In this document: positions 1 through 12,330 of the stretch, piece after piece
How positions within the stretch are numbered: the stretch's first letter is position 1
Layout: the number at the start of each line of letters is the position of its first letter
Source of the DNA: Coriolopsis trogii
Taxonomy: Eukaryota > Basidiomycota > Agaricomycetes > Polyporales > Polyporaceae
Direction: 5' to 3'
Assembly: GCA_020543525.1 (NCBI GenBank)
Contig: JAHYIO010000008.1
Coordinates: forward strand, 62,001-126,000
Length of the DNA: 64,000 nucleotides
Made by a program: the position numbers and the translations under genes
The notes under the pieces: model-generated
Seen by the model: only the letters and a program-made list of their open reading frames with translations
Told to the model about the DNA's origin: nothing
Database searches by the model: none

Positions 1-666
1 CTCTCTTCCGTAATTCAGTGACACCGTTGAATGGGGTTGTCCGTCTTCTGGCTTACAATATTCACCCGCATCAACGCTTTGATTAGTTTTTAGCTACTCC
101 AACTGCTCGGTATCCGGGTGCAGAATGCTTCGACAAGCGGTAATGGCATACGGGAAGCAGAAGGTCGTGAATACAGCGGCCATGACTTTGTCTTGGCTGC
201 CCTCTTGTGTATATGTCCGGTGGATCCGCTCATCTTTTTTTCATACCGGCGAACCATAGGTTGCCCATAACAAGATCGTGCAACCACTTGCGGATCGGAA
301 AGCTCGCAGGTATTCGTACGATTGATGTGCAGAGCAATACTTCGTCCTCTGGCGCAACTCATCGGCCTAACACTGCAGTAACCTGTGCAGCGACTGCAGG
401 GCACTTAGGCCCGGACGAACACGAATCCGCCGTTGCAATGCTCCCGACAGAAAGCCATATCGCCGGCGCTGTTCGATTTACAAACCCCGTCTCCGAGTCC
501 CCGATTCACCCATGGGATCGGTTCGCCATGATCGCAATTGACGATGACGTTCTTTGGCCAGCGCCTGGCCCCATCGTTGTACAGTACTGGATGCATACCT
601 TGCTCACGCTCAAGCCTGTATCGTGGACGCGTCGCTGTTTTCCTGCCCTACCAACTCGCTCTCTAC
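1..666. other. Intergenic region at the window's left edge
   Basis: No gene could be supported here. Open frames on both strands are short and contain no domain motif. The 3' part is the upstream region of the NRPS-like gene. The frame of that gene stays open back to position 538, but the residues it adds look non-coding, so I do not include them. Confidence 0.5.
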
Positions 667-672
667 TATAAA
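667..672 (+). promoter_or_regulatory. TATA box of the NRPS-like gene
   Basis: A TATAAA hexamer lies 64 bp before the ATG at 736. This spacing suits a short leader and favours 736 over the in-frame ATG at 778. The role is inferred from position only. Confidence 0.45.
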
Positions 673-735
673 GCCATCTGTCCACGCGGGCGACTACTCC
701 TCAGCCCCCTCTGCCCAATCCTCTTAGGCACCGTC

Positions 736-3700
736 ATGGCAATTCCGCTCGCATTCTTAGCCGACCTTCCGGTCCCCATGGCCGATGTCTCCCTCGGCGA
801 GCAGCTCGCCGGGGCAGTCAACGACTTAGGCTATGCCTCTGTTCTCGATTGTTTATGCTCCACCAACTCCCCAGTCCTCTGGTCCACCGACCAAACTCGT
901 CCGCCGCTCACCCATGCTGCCCTGCGTCACTTCGTCTCGAACTTCGCCCTCCCGACCGCCGGCTTTCATACCAGGCTCGGACCGAACGACAGAATCATGG
1001 TCGTGCTACCTACCAGTCCTGAGAACGCAGTCGCTCTCCTCGCGGTCTCGACGTACCACACCTGCGCTCCCGTAAACTCGGCATGCACGGCGGGAGAGCT
1101 CCTCGAGGACGCGACACGCCTCCGTGCGAAGGCTGTCCTGACCACGGTAGACGCGATGGAGAGATTGGAGCTCAGACGTTTGAGGGAAGAACTGCAGTGC
1201 GAAGTCATCTTTGCGAACTTCCGGTCGGACGGGCCTTCGGGCCTGTTTGACATGTCAGTCATGAACTATGGTGAGGGAAACGAAGATTGGGACGTTGTTC
1301 AGAAGGAAATCCAGCTCCCGTCCCGACCACACGGGCTCGACGACCAGTCCCTTGTGCTGCACACTTCAGGGACGAGTGGCAAGAAGAAGGTATGGGACTT
1401 CCTCTTACAGGTGCAATACGTCTGTTAACGTCGTAATATTATTAGGTTGTGCCTTATACTCTCCGTTCGCTTATCGTGGGCACTGGTGCTGTCATACGTT
1501 CATGGAAGTTGAGACCGGACGATGTCAACAGTGAGTATCGGAGCACATGTTTGGCTGTGTAACATCGTATATCTAACCCGTCTCACAGTGAACATGATGC
1601 CCCTATTTCATGTCGGCGGCATCGTGCGCAACTTGTGGGCCCCCGTGTTCTCTGGCGGGAGTGCTATTATGTGCCCAGGCTTCGACAGTACAGCCTTCTG
1701 GTCCAACGTCGTGGCTCGAGGAGCGACATGGTAAGTTTGCGCTATATGTGGACGCGTGTGACCCCTCCTCACAATAAACTGCAGGTACTATGCCGCACCT
1801 ACGATGCATCACGCTATACTTGGAGCGAAGCCCGAGTCCATTACTCCCTCGAGAGACACGCGCATCCGGATGATCGCGAACGCAGCGGGCGGACTCCTGC
1901 CCTCATTGGCCCACCAGCTCAAGGAGACTTTCGGTGCCGTGATCCTTCCTTCGTACGGGATGACTGAGTGCATGCCCATTGCTTCCCCACCGACTTCTTA
2001 CCAGCTCGAGCGCCCGGGCTGCTCCGGCATCGCGTGCGGCCCATACTTATCGATCCGCGACCCTTCGGACCCCGAACGAGAGTTGCCGCGAGGAGCGACG
2101 GGTGCTGTCTCGGTCCGCGGCATTCCAACGTTCGAAGGATACGAAATCGATCCTGATTCACCGCTGGACACCTCGGCCTTCTCTTCTGACGGTTGGTTCG
2201 ACTCCGGGGACGTCGGATACATGGATGCTGACGGCTACCTCTATATCACCGGCCGGTCCAAGGAGATCATCAACAAGGGTGGAGAAGTCATATCTCCATT
2301 CGAGATCGAGGAGGCCGTTACGTCCGTTGCCAAACACCGCGTTCAGTCCACCATCGCGTTCTCCATCCCTCACGATGTGCTCCAAGAGACTATAGGGGTT
2401 GTCGTTGTCCCCGTTCCCGGCGCACCGCGCATCGGTTTGTCCGAGTTGCTAGACCTACTGAGGCCGCAGCTCCATCCTTCCAAGTGGCCGTTTGCGATCG
2501 TCTACATGGACGATCTGCCTAAGAACAACGCTGGAAAGCCCCTCCGCATCAAGCTTGCTCCACGTCTCGGCATCGAATGTCTAACGGATGAAACCCCCCT
2601 CCTTCACCGTCATTTCGAAGCAGCAGTCCCAGACAAGAACGCGCCTCTGTCGGAACCGATTCCGTGCTCCACCGTCTCTCTGGACGTTGTCGCTGTCGAA
2701 CGCGCTATAGCAGGCGTAAGCGGTGTTGATGAGGTCGCGGTCCGCGTGCGGCAGGACGCGTCCTTGGCGGCGCTCGTGGCGACACAACCCTCATCCAACC
2801 TAACCACTAGCTCCCTCATAGATGATTTGTTGAGCACCCTTCCAGGTTACGCTATCCCCTATCCCTTGCATGTCTTCTCAGGGCGCCTTGCGAGGAAGCC
2901 AGATGGGCAGGTCGACTGGGACGGCATGGAAGCCGAGATAGTGCACCGCAGTGGAATGGGTATGTCGCCCCGCGCACTCGTCGTCCGAGGCATCGTGGCG
3001 GAGCTCCTCGACAAGGACCCTGCTTCAATCACCGGCGACAGCGACTTTTTCCTCCTTGGTGGGAACTCGTTGCTTCTGGGTCGCCTTGCGTATGTTATCC
3101 GGAAGGAGACTACTGTCACCGTGCGCGTTCCCTCCATCTTCACCCATAGTACGATCAATGGGATTGCCTCACTGATCGAAGCGGAAGACCGCCTCCTCGT
3201 CGCTCCCGCTGGTCTCGGCAAGACCGCTGTCAACACTGTCGCCAACGACTCCAAGTTGTCTTCCCAGAAGTCTCACTCGAGCACCCTCATAACGCCTTCC
3301 GTCGACTATGATTTCCCCGTTGACACAAACGGGCGCAGCCAGACTCACCCTCTCTCACTCCTTGTCCAAGCCATTCCGCTACTTTTCCTATATCCGCTCA
3401 AAGTTTCGTTCACTTGGACTGGAATCGTCTACATCCTTTCTCGTTTCACACCATTGACCTCCGAGTCCTACTGGCAACGCGTCGGGTCTTTGCTCGTGGC
3501 CATTGTCGGCGCTCGTTTGATCGCCCGGCTCGTCCTTCCACTCGTTGCGATCGCGTTCAAATGGGTCGTCATAGGCCGCTACAAACCCGGGACGTATGCT
3601 TTCTGGAGCAACTACCATTTGCGTTGGTGGATCACTCACCAAATGCTCCGGATCACGGGGCGCGGGATCTTCTCCATGCATCCTGCTCTCGAAATCATCT

Positions 3701-5871
3701 ACTATCGTCTTCTTGGGGCGCGTATTGGCAAGGGCGTTTCCATCGACCCCCTGACCAAACTCGGCGAATACGATCTTCTCACACTCCATGACGGTTGTCG
3801 CATCGACAAGGCCGTAGTCCGTGGATTCTGCGTCGAGCGCGATGGCTTCTTCCGCTTGGAGTCGATCGTGATTGGGAGAGGTGCTACTGTAAACACCTAC
3901 ACACAGCTTGCTCCGGGAGCAGTCATTCCTGACGGTGCCACCTACGGACCTCACGCCTCTTCGCATGATCCGCCTTCGCCTGACAGCCATGCTCAGTACA
4001 ACCGCGCATCTATCCCGCAACCGCACTGGGCCTTGAAGACTTTCGTTGCGGGTCCCGTCATCGTTCTGGTCAAGATAGCGGCGTACATCCCTTGGTTCGC
4101 CGCCCTTATCATGCTTCTGTCTCAGCCACCGCCGAGAGGTAACCTCACTGACCTCGAGCGCGTCATCGTTTGGTTTGCGTCTCCGCAGCGGGTGGCCTGG
4201 CACGTCCTTGCACGCGTGGTCCGTGTCGTCTTCCCGCCCCTCTTGCAGCTCATCTTCGGCATCATCCTCAAACGACTCATGGGCCTAAACCGTGAGGGAC
4301 TCAACACGGACGCGTCTCAATGGACTCTCCTCCGCCGGTTCATCAACAACAACCTTCTCAGCCAGCGTGCGATGAAGCGCGCTTACGATATCATTGGCTC
4401 CCACTACGAGGTGACATCTGTCGTCTGGAGATGCATGGGCGCCAAGGTCGGCAAGCGAGTGTACTGGCCGGGCTCTGGTGTATACTGTCCGGACCCCGAG
4501 CTCTTCGAGGTCGGCGACGACGTCGTGTTCGGGTCGCGGTCTGAAGTCTTCACCACCGACGGTATCGGCTCAGGTCGGGTAGTCATCCGTCCAGGTGCGA
4601 TGATTGCTGATCGTGTCGTCCTCCTCCCCGGCACGACTGTCGGGAAGCGGACGGTGATGGGCTCGGGGGCGCTGGGGCGCAGGGACAAAACATACGAGGA
4701 CTGCTCTGTTTGGATGGGCTCGGAGCGCGGCGAGGCGGTATGCTTGAAGAGCGGTACGAAGGAGGCTGACGACTCATCGACGATCACGCCGTTCGGTCGC
4801 GCGTTCTACGAGCGCGGAGCGTCTTACTTTGTCTTCCCCTACTCCTTGCTCGTCATGATCAATATCGGGGTTGCAGTCATCTGCGCTGCCTACTGGTCCA
4901 TGGCAGCCGTCGTTGGTACCCAGATCCTGAACCAAATGCGCATCCACCTGCATCGCCTCCACCTCTTCGCCGACGGCGCTCGCCAGCTGTTTGTTCTCTT
5001 CGGGCTCATTGGCTGCTGTCTCATCTTCACTCTCACCCTCCAGGCCTTCCTCGCCCTTCTGGTCGTCGTCGTCACGAAGTGGCTCGTCATCGGCCGTCGC
5101 GAGCAGGGCTGCTGCGACTGGGACAAGAGCTCGTACTGCCAGCGCTGGCAGCTCCATCTCGTCCTCTCGAAGCCAATGTACAGAGGCTACGGGATCGGGG
5201 GCATCCTTGGAGCCATCAGCGGCAGCGCGTACATTGTGTGGTATCTCCGCGCGCTGGGCGCGACGATCGGGAAGGACTGCGCGATCTTTGCAGGCGGTCG
5301 CGTAGGCTTGATGACGGAGCCGGACCTCGTCGAGCTCGGAGATCGCGTCGCTTTGGACGACTGCTCCGTCGTCGCGCACATCAACTCCCGCGGTAACTTC
5401 TCCCTGAACAAGCTGAGGATCGGCTCCTTGTGCGTTTCCATACCTCCCTCCCAACCGATCTGTTGTAGCACGAGCTGACCACGCCGGTTCAGGTCCGCCA
5501 TGCGATCGGGCTCTCGCCTGCTGTCTGGCGCGTCCATGGAGGACGACTCGATGTTGCTCGAGCACACTCTCCTCACGTCGGGCGAGATCGCGGAATCGGG
5601 GTGCGCGTACGCCGGATGGCCAGCCCGCCGTCTTGACACCGTGCGCAAATCTCACACCCCGTACCCGTCGTTGTCTGGTCGCACTGGCTCGCGTTGTCGC
5701 AAGCTGCAACGCGCGCATTTGCAGCTTGAGGAAGAGAAGAGGCAACTCCACGAGAAGATTGAGGAGCATCAGCGCAAGCTGCGTGAGGAGAAGCAGAGAG
5801 TTGAGTCGATGCTCGTATCCTTGCAGGTATCGCACACTTCGCATCTTGACACGCGGCCCATGGTGCGGTGA
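736..5871 (+). CDS. NRPS-like adenylation-carrier protein with membrane/hexapeptide-repeat C-terminus
   Basis: Five phase-consistent exons (736-1389, 1446-1530, 1589-1730, 1785-5429, 5493-5871) give 1634 residues. An AMP-forming adenylation domain shows HTSGTSGKKK at about 206-218, YGMTE near 351, a GWFDSGDVGY stretch near 430 and the catalytic-type lysine in NNAGKP near 545. A shortened second C-lobe-like stretch follows (about 600-680), then a carrier domain with LGGNSL, the phosphopantetheine serine being about S722. From about 815 on, hydrophobic membrane segments alternate with three hexapeptide-repeat (left-handed beta-helix type) blocks near 930-1020, 1175-1260 and 1440-1560. The last 60 residues form a charged coiled coil. 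Known: bacterial poly-amino-acid synthetases of the Pls type pair adenylation and carrier domains with a membrane-embedded C-terminus that can join residues without a classical condensation domain. Inference: this protein activates an amino or carboxylic acid and transfers it at a membrane; the substrate is unknown. No reductase or thioesterase is visible. Confidence 0.85.
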
Positions 5872-6121
5872 ATTGTTGTGCTATTCGTTTTTGCAAGCTA
5901 CATCGGAGGCACTTGCTTGATTCTGGTGGGTATAGGTTGTCTGGGTTGACTTGCGTATGTGTCCGTTTCAATAGCATCCAGTTTGCATGTTCGATTGTTG
6001 CAAATGGGTCGATAATAATCGAAAGGGCAAAATGATGACAATATCAAAGTCTGTGCATTCGCATATACATGGATGGATACAAGAGTAACTATCTTCCTCG
6101 ACAACAACTGTCTCGTTACAA

Positions 6122-6708
6122 CTACTGCGGACGCGCGGGGCGCGTGGGACGTGGTTGACGAGTGGCTCCTGGGGTGGAGGTGACAGTCGGAACGGTGATA
6201 GTCTCAGTCTCCGTCACGGTCGTGAACGCTTTACGGGAACGAGTGACGGTGGTCGTCGTGTACGTGTTCGTCTTTGACAAACGCGTGCTCGTCACCGTAG
6301 GCGTCGTCCTCTCCGTGACAGTGATGGTGGTGGTAGTAGGCTCTCCCGTCTCCGTCACGGTGGTAGTCGACTGGGTCGTGGTCGAAGACGTGGACTCGCT
6401 GTCGGTCGTGGTGGTGTCTTCGCCGTCTTCCTGACGCTTGGTGACGAAGGTGTCGAGATCGGCGTCGACCGTGATCGTCGATGTGAAGGTGGCGGACGAG
6501 ATAGTCGACGTCGTTGCCGGTGCGAAACTGGTGATCGTCAAAGTGCTCGTGACACCGCATCCTTCCTGGCGCGCTACAGGGAGTACTGCACGGGATGGTC
6601 AGATAAACATCAAGTGTGATTTGCGATCATGTACTGACAGCCTGCGTTCACGCCCATCGACGTGGCGAGTGCGAGAGCAACAAGAGTCGCGACCTTTGAA
6701 GCGAACAT
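6122..6708 (-). CDS. Secreted Thr/Ser-rich small protein A
   Basis: Two exons (6708-6639, 6585-6122) encode about 177 residues. The first exon is a signal peptide (MFASKVATLVALALATSMGV...). The mature part is almost entirely Thr, Ser and Val in TxTTTxT runs, with an internal KRQEDGED stretch that looks like a Kex2-type dibasic site near the middle, and a Pro/Arg-rich C-terminus. No catalytic domain is visible and there is no hydrophobic tail for a GPI anchor. The acceptor could also be 12 bp further downstream, shortening the protein by four residues. It is a paralogue of the divergent gene at 7837-8448: both have a VTST.T core, an acidic DTTTD patch after a basic residue, and the same early intron. 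The probable role is an O-glycosylated cell-wall or secreted protein; this is inference from composition. Confidence 0.7.
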
Positions 6709-7836
6709 GTCGATGAATAGGGTGGCGATGGGGGAAGGTAGTGCGGCTGATTGGTGAAGGTAGAAAGGCGGCGTGACGCTATATATACGGCTTCGGGTTG
6801 CTTTTCCAAAGAAGATGCTGGTCTCGCGCCTTGTCCACTCCGAGTTCGTGCATTCGTCGGGCGAGGAGTCTGCCGAAGAAACAAGCATCATCGACCCAGC
6901 CCATGCTCCTGGCAAGCGATCGACGTGCGTTGCGGCGCGCATCCTGTCGCCCATTTGTTTCCGCCGCTCACGCCATCGTGCGCTCGACACGACTCCGCCG
7001 TCCGCCTGGTCTCGGCGGATATGACGTCTTGTTGCGTCCATTGACGGCAGCGGCGGGCGGGTGTGATCCCGGGATGGAAAGTCGAGGAGGCCGGATGGCC
7101 CGAACTATCTGGCAATGTCGTAGGTTGCTATTTGGTTTCGGCTTGCCGCCGCCACCACGACGCTGGGTCCTCGCGGCGCCCCGGGGTTCACGGCGATCTA
7201 GATGGCTTCACCGTTTGGGATGGTCTGTTTCGATACGGCCTGCCAGGCTCTCGCTCAATTTGCCGGGCCCGATCACAATACGTCGAGTTCCTGCTACTCC
7301 ACTCGATCACGACCAGCCTAGGCATCCCTTCCACTCCGAGGGGTTCAGGGCGACTCAGTGGTTTGCAAGGTGCGTCCGGCTTTGCGGTGGCTATGACTGA
7401 CCGGTCGACTCGACCGTCCGATCCACATTGTTGCGCATTGCCGAGTAGCGTTGCGCAAGACAAAGCGAGCAGACCGCTCTCGACCACCCGCATGGATCCT
7501 CACCGTCAGCGATCGACTTGTCATGCTCCTGCGCCGGAAGCAACCGATGCTCGCTCAGGCTCCTTGACCCCTGCGCGGGTATTGCGACATACGCCATGGC
7601 CGTCGATGACGCCGCGAACGCCGATTCCCGCTGTGGATACGCAGTGCGACAGAGTCGGCCGAGTCCTCGCGGAGGCTCGTCCTCCTGGCAGGTGTTGGAA
7701 CCGGGATCTGGAAGCAGCCGCCTGTCGAATCTACAAGTTTCGCATGGCACTGTGCGCCTGCCGTCATATATAACGCAGAAGGGCATTCCCAGAGAAACAA
7801 CACACCGACTCTCAGCGATCACCAATCCCCTCCACC
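6709..7836. promoter_or_regulatory. Shared divergent promoter region of the secreted pair
   Basis: The 1.13 kb between the two start codons carries a TATA box facing each gene. TATATATA at 6780-6787 lies 72 bp before the minus-strand ATG, and TATATAA at 7767-7773 lies 64 bp before the plus-strand ATG. No gene is visible between them; the open frames here are GC-rich shadows. The arrangement suggests co-regulation of the paralogues. Confidence 0.55.
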
Positions 7837-8448
7837 ATGATCTCCACCCAGCTCATCGCAATCACGGGCCTGCTCGCTGTGGCCGCCGGTGTTCAAGCTC
7901 AAGGTATGCATGCCGCGAGTCTATTCGTTAGACTGTCCTGACCATCATTAGTCGGATACCCAGGCTACCCAGGTTACGCAGGCTACCCAGGTTATCCGGG
8001 CTACCCGGAAAACCCCGGATACTCGTCCGCGTCGTCGGCTTCGCCTTGCACGTCGCTCAGCTTCGTGACGTCCACCATAACCCCCACCATCACCTCCACC
8101 ACGACGGTGACCGACTACACCACGATCACCGCGGCGCCGACGGTGACCCAGCGCGACCTCTTCGGGCGGCAAGACGAGACGGACACGACGACCGACGAGG
8201 AGACGTCCACAGACTCTGTCGTGACGGAGACGACGACCGTCGGCGGGCCACTCGAGGTCGAGACGACGACGACGACGATCACGCGGCCAGAGTCGACGAG
8301 CCGGACGACCCTGGTCGCGACGCTGACGCGCACGCGGACGATCACGTCGTACACGACGATCACCACGACGCGCACGCGCACGTCGTTCACGACGGAGGGC
8401 GAGACCACTGTGACCCTCAGCAATCGCGCGCTGCCCACGGGAGCGTAA
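7837..8448 (+). CDS. Secreted Thr-rich small protein B with Gly-Tyr-Pro repeats
   Basis: Two exons (7837-7903, 7952-8448) encode 187 residues. The signal peptide is MISTQLIAITGLLAVAAGVQA. The mature N-terminus is a GYPGYP repeat (about seven copies), followed by a Ser-rich linker with one Cys, and then a Thr-rich region with many TTT and TxT runs and the charged stretch FGRQDETDTTTD. There is no recognisable enzyme domain and no GPI-type tail. It is a divergent paralogue of the gene at 6122-6708, which lacks the GYP repeats. Likely a heavily O-glycosylated extracellular or wall protein; the function is unknown. Confidence 0.75.
7954..8020 (+). repeat. GYP-coding 9 bp tandem repeat
   Basis: A 9 bp unit of the type ggctaccca is repeated about seven times with small changes. 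It encodes Gly-Tyr-Pro steps at the mature N-terminus of secreted protein B. The paralogue on the other strand does not have it, so it expanded after the duplication or was lost there. Confidence 0.7.
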
Positions 8449-11031
8449 CGTGGAGGGTGCTCTGTCTCGAATGTTTATATGTCTCCTGCATTGTAGCCAT
8501 TAGCGTCGATTCGAATGTACCATTCTTCCATCCACCGTGTGTACTCGTTTGCATCGTTGCGCGATTGTAGCATTCAGATGCACAGTGTCAGTCATAGTCA
8601 CACTAGTTGTGAGTGATCCGAACATCCGCGTCCACTCACCTTTCCACCAAATACACGAATGAGCCTTCCCAGAGTACCGGATAGCGAAACTGACTCAGGC
8701 AATCTCCCGGTCCACCACGTCCGCACATCACCAACCCCCACACCCGGACGCGCGCGGAGACGGATGAGAGAGCACGGGAGTAGGCCTCTAGGCCCAGGCG
8801 CGGGGGCGGGGGCGGGTGGACGGGCAGCTCGAGCCTCGGGGGCGCGCTGGCGTCGGGCGGGTGGGCGGTCGTTGCGCGTCTCCAGGGAGTCGACGCGCGG
8901 TCGGAAGTGGGGAGAGACCCTACTCGGAGAGCGGGCGAGGGACGGAGTGCGGAGTTCGGACTGGTGCATGTGACTCTGAGCGGCGCGGGCGCGGAGGGCT
9001 GGGCGCGACAGACGAGGGCGCGGTCTCCGGGGAGGTCGAGCGGCGTGTGGATGTGGAGGGCGTCGATGATCGTTAGTGGGAGGCGTGGTACGTTCTTCGC
9101 TGGCGCCTTCGATGGACGGGGGTATGTCCATGTTACTGGATGGTATGTGGCGACGACTTTGAATGTCTGGCGATGAGCTCACCAAATCCGCCGTATGCCT
9201 GATCAAAACAGAGGCGGTGCGTCGATGTCGATGGCCGGGATCCAGGACGGCGGGGCGTATGCGAGCGAGATGAATTGTAGACTGGCAGAGAGCATTCCCC
9301 AGTATGCCGCGCGCTTGAGGCATGGACTGCACCTGCCTTGTAGCTGAATAGCAGGATACGAGTTCGATGTGAGCCATCCTCACCAGTCTAAACAGACAGT
9401 CAGTGCGCATTTCGACCGTCAACCTTTCCATATCCTTCGCAACAGCTGTAGCTCGGGCTGCGTACAGCATCTGGAGAGATCCGCCGGGTCGATGTCGTCC
9501 TCGGGGGCTCGAGCACCCATGAGGCTCCAACATCCCGGGTCCGTGAGCAGGCGACGGGGGGCAGCGTAACGGACGAGCGCACCTTGCGTTCAGCTCTCTC
9601 TACCCCATCCGCTCCCAGCAAAAGAACGGGGACGAGAGAAAGCGCACGGCATCGTCATGCGGACGACTGTGATGGGAGCAACACCGGGAGTGTGTATCCT
9701 GCTTGCAGAATGCGAGAAGCAATCGATATTCCACTCAGGGCATACATGTAGAGAGTAGAGAGATGGAGCAAGGCGAGTGCGAGCCGGTGAAGAGATCTAG
9801 CGGCTACCCGACCCTGGGCGCTTCGTGGATAGTTAGCGCTTGTTGTCTGCTGGCCGTCTCCTCACCATCTCTCCTCGCAGCGTCCAGTACTCCCTCCCCC
9901 CGTGCGCTGTTCGCCCCAGTGCCACGCTCCCGGTAGTCTTGTACACACGCCCGGGCGCCGCGCACACAAGATGGACGAGTCGCGCACTCGGAGTTCTCGC
10001 GCGCGAACGTCTGCCACAGCGAACAAGCTCAGGGCGAAGAAGGCCTAATGTCCGCGAGAAGAGCCCAGGACTGGTCGGGCAGCGGACGGTTCGCACACGC
10101 CGTTTGTAGGCTGGGCTAACGTTGGATCGCGGACTGGGCGAGGGGCGACGTCGACGCGCGACACGTGGGATCTTCGGGCGAAGAGCAGGTCGTGGGGGGA
10201 GAACGGCGGTGCGTACGTAGTGCATCGCGGTCGTTGTTCCCCGGAGACTCGAGCTCGTGCGGGCGGTGGGCCGTGCACCTAGGATCCCGAAGCGAGGCGC
10301 AGCGATGCTCGCGGGAGGATCTCCAACGTGAGTGCAGCGTCTGCCTTCTGTCCTTTGTGGTGAGGTCATCGGGAGGGAGCACGGTGCTGGCGATCCTGCG
10401 GTCGCGGGTCCGTTGTCAGTGCGCAGCGAGCACGTGAGGACCTGGAGAAGTGCTTCGGATGGTTCGTTCTGCCAACAGGACACCGCCCTTGGCCTCCCTT
10501 GGTAGCAGTTCCTGAACGTCAACCTCCTGCCAGTATCGCCCATCCGAATCTGTCTATACGCCGACATTCGAACAGACAGCGCAGGCAGTCGAGGGACCGG
10601 CGACGATGGTGCGGGACCTCGACACCGGCGCAGTGACAATCCCGCGTCTGTCAAATAGCCTCGGGACTTGTGCTTCTCGGCCGCGGATGTAGGAAGATCT
10701 GTTATGGAACGCACTCGCAGGGTACGTACAGAGATGGTTCGGAGAACGTCTACAACGTCCGTGGCGCGGGAGTCGCTACGGCGGTGCTTGAGCGATGGAC
10801 GCGAGGCGGGCGGACGCCCTTGCTTTGAGGATGGGGAGACACTGCAAAGAGGCGCCAGACGGTCGCCGCTCATTCGTTTCTCTTCAGGATGTGCGCTGCC
10901 CCACATGGGGACGTCGACAGCTGGGGACGCCGACAGCTGGGGAAGCCATCGCGAAGGCCATCCGTTCTCAACCCAGAGCGCTGTCAGATCTGTTCCACTT
11001 TGACCCTTCTCCATCACACCTTCACCCAGCC
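8449..11031. other. Long GC-rich intergenic region
   Basis: No gene could be supported in 2.6 kb. Two long minus-strand frames (8598-9533 and 9833-11056) are open, but their translations are Arg/Pro/Ser-rich without domains, and the second one runs across the TATA box of the CFEM gene. At 10912-10946 a 16 bp unit (ggggacgtcgacagct) occurs twice in tandem, just upstream of the CFEM promoter. Confidence 0.5.
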
Positions 11032-11032
11032 T

Positions 11033-11039
11033 ATATAAC
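11033..11039 (+). promoter_or_regulatory. TATA box of the CFEM gene
   Basis: TATATAA lies 93 bp before the ATG at 11132, followed by a pyrimidine- and CCC-rich leader typical of strongly expressed fungal genes. Assignment is by position. Confidence 0.5.
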
Positions 11040-11131
11040 CCCTTCCATTCGGCCAATCCCCACTCTCTTCAACCCTCCCTTCATCCCCTCCCATCCCCAG
11101 ACACGACCTTTTCGTTCCCATTCACGACACC

Positions 11132-11950
11132 ATGAAGTTCTCCCCCCTCGCCGCTCTTTCCCTCGCCGCCGTGGCCTTCTCCGGTGTCCACGCACAGTCG
11201 TCCATCCCCATTCCCAGCGGCATCTCCAGCTGCACCATCACCTGCATCTCCCAGGCCGCCTCCGCCGCAGGATGCTCGGGCCTGTGAGTTCTCTCCCCTC
11301 GTTGTGCCTCGTCGCTCCCCACGCACGCGACTTCACTCCTACAGCCTTCCAACTTTTACGCGTCCTCTATCCGCATGACCGAGTCCTGACGTCATTGCCT
11401 TTCTTCTCTCAGTTCCGACGTCACCTGCTTCTGCACCAGCAGCTCGTTCCAAAGCCAGGCCACCAGCTGCATCCAGCAGAGCTGCTCCGCCTCGGACGTG
11501 ACCGCTGCCAAGGCTCTCCAGTCCCAATTGTGCGGCGCAGGTCAGTCTTTGCCCATTTATGCATCTGTGCATCTCCCAAAATTACTTCCTGGCACTGATT
11601 CGCTCCTCATAGTCAGCAGCGCTGCTTCCAGCGTCGCTAGCTCCGCCACTGCTGCCCCTACCTCGGGCACCGCCGCGCCTACCACCGCCACTGGCTCTTC
11701 CGCCGGCTCTGTCTTGAGCTCTGGTGCCAGCGCCGCCTCTTCTGCCCTCAGCTCCATCTCGAGCGACGTATCTTCAGTTCTCAGCTCTGTTACCAATGCC
11801 GCATCCACCACCGGCGCCGGGGCCGGGGCCAGCGACTCCACGACCCCGAACGCCGGTTTCAAGGTCGACGTCGGTCCAGCATTTGGCGGTATGATCGGTG
11901 TCGGCGCTGCTCTCGTCGGTGTCGTCGCTGGTGCTGCATTCGTGTTGTAG
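11132..11950 (+). CDS. CFEM-domain GPI-anchored surface protein
   Basis: Three exons (11132-11283, 11413-11540, 11613-11950) encode 205 residues. A signal peptide (MKFSPLAALSLAAVAF...) leads into a CFEM domain with all eight cysteines in the expected order: CTITC, GC, CFC, then C, C and a final C before the Ser-rich part. About 85 Ser/Ala/Thr-rich residues follow, and the protein ends in a hydrophobic tail (GVVAGAAFVL) that looks like a GPI-attachment signal. Known: fungal CFEM proteins bind haem or iron, or act at the cell surface and in host contact. Inference: this is a plasma-membrane or wall protein; haem binding cannot be judged by eye. A second intact CFEM gene is at 60884-61932, and a decayed copy lies directly downstream. 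Confidence 0.9.
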
Positions 11951-12330
11951 ACGCAGCTTTTTCGTACGTGGTGGCGGCTCTCGTCGACAGGCGAAAAACA
12001 TGATATCCTTTACCAGCGATCATCACTATCTCGGTGGACTTTGTATGATCGAACATTCTTGACGTACTCCCCTTGTAGATATTCTTAATACCATTCCGTC
12101 TGTTGTATCATGATGAGAGTGTCATTCAAGACCGGTCGCGGCCGCCACATTAGGAAAAAGCCATCTTGCGCTGACTGGCACTGCGCAGGTCTGAGGCACC
12201 CTCAGGGTACCCCAGGGCACCAGAGAGCACCGGAGAGCACTCAGAGACCCAGAGATGCAAAAGACAGCCAGCCGCATCTGGATTCCGAAACACAACCTGC
12301 CCCTACTCTTCCAATACTCTTCACGACGCC

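Noticed and set aside
538..735. N-terminal extension of the NRPS-like protein
   Set aside because: The frame is open, but the residues read as non-coding and the TATA box lies inside this stretch.
3388..4203. 271-codon antisense frame inside the NRPS-like gene
   Set aside because: Same reason: a shadow of the long fourth exon.
4774..5844. 356-codon open frame antisense to the NRPS-like gene
   Set aside because: Mirror frame of a real GC-rich coding exon; the sense strand has clear domains and splice sites.
8598..9533. 311-codon open frame on the minus strand
   Set aside because: Low-complexity Arg/Pro/Ala sequence, no intron or motif, no paralogue in the window.
9833..11056. 407-codon open frame on the minus strand
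   Set aside because: Arg/Ser/Pro-rich translation without domains, crossing the TATA box and leader of the CFEM gene; GC-rich DNA easily keeps such frames open.
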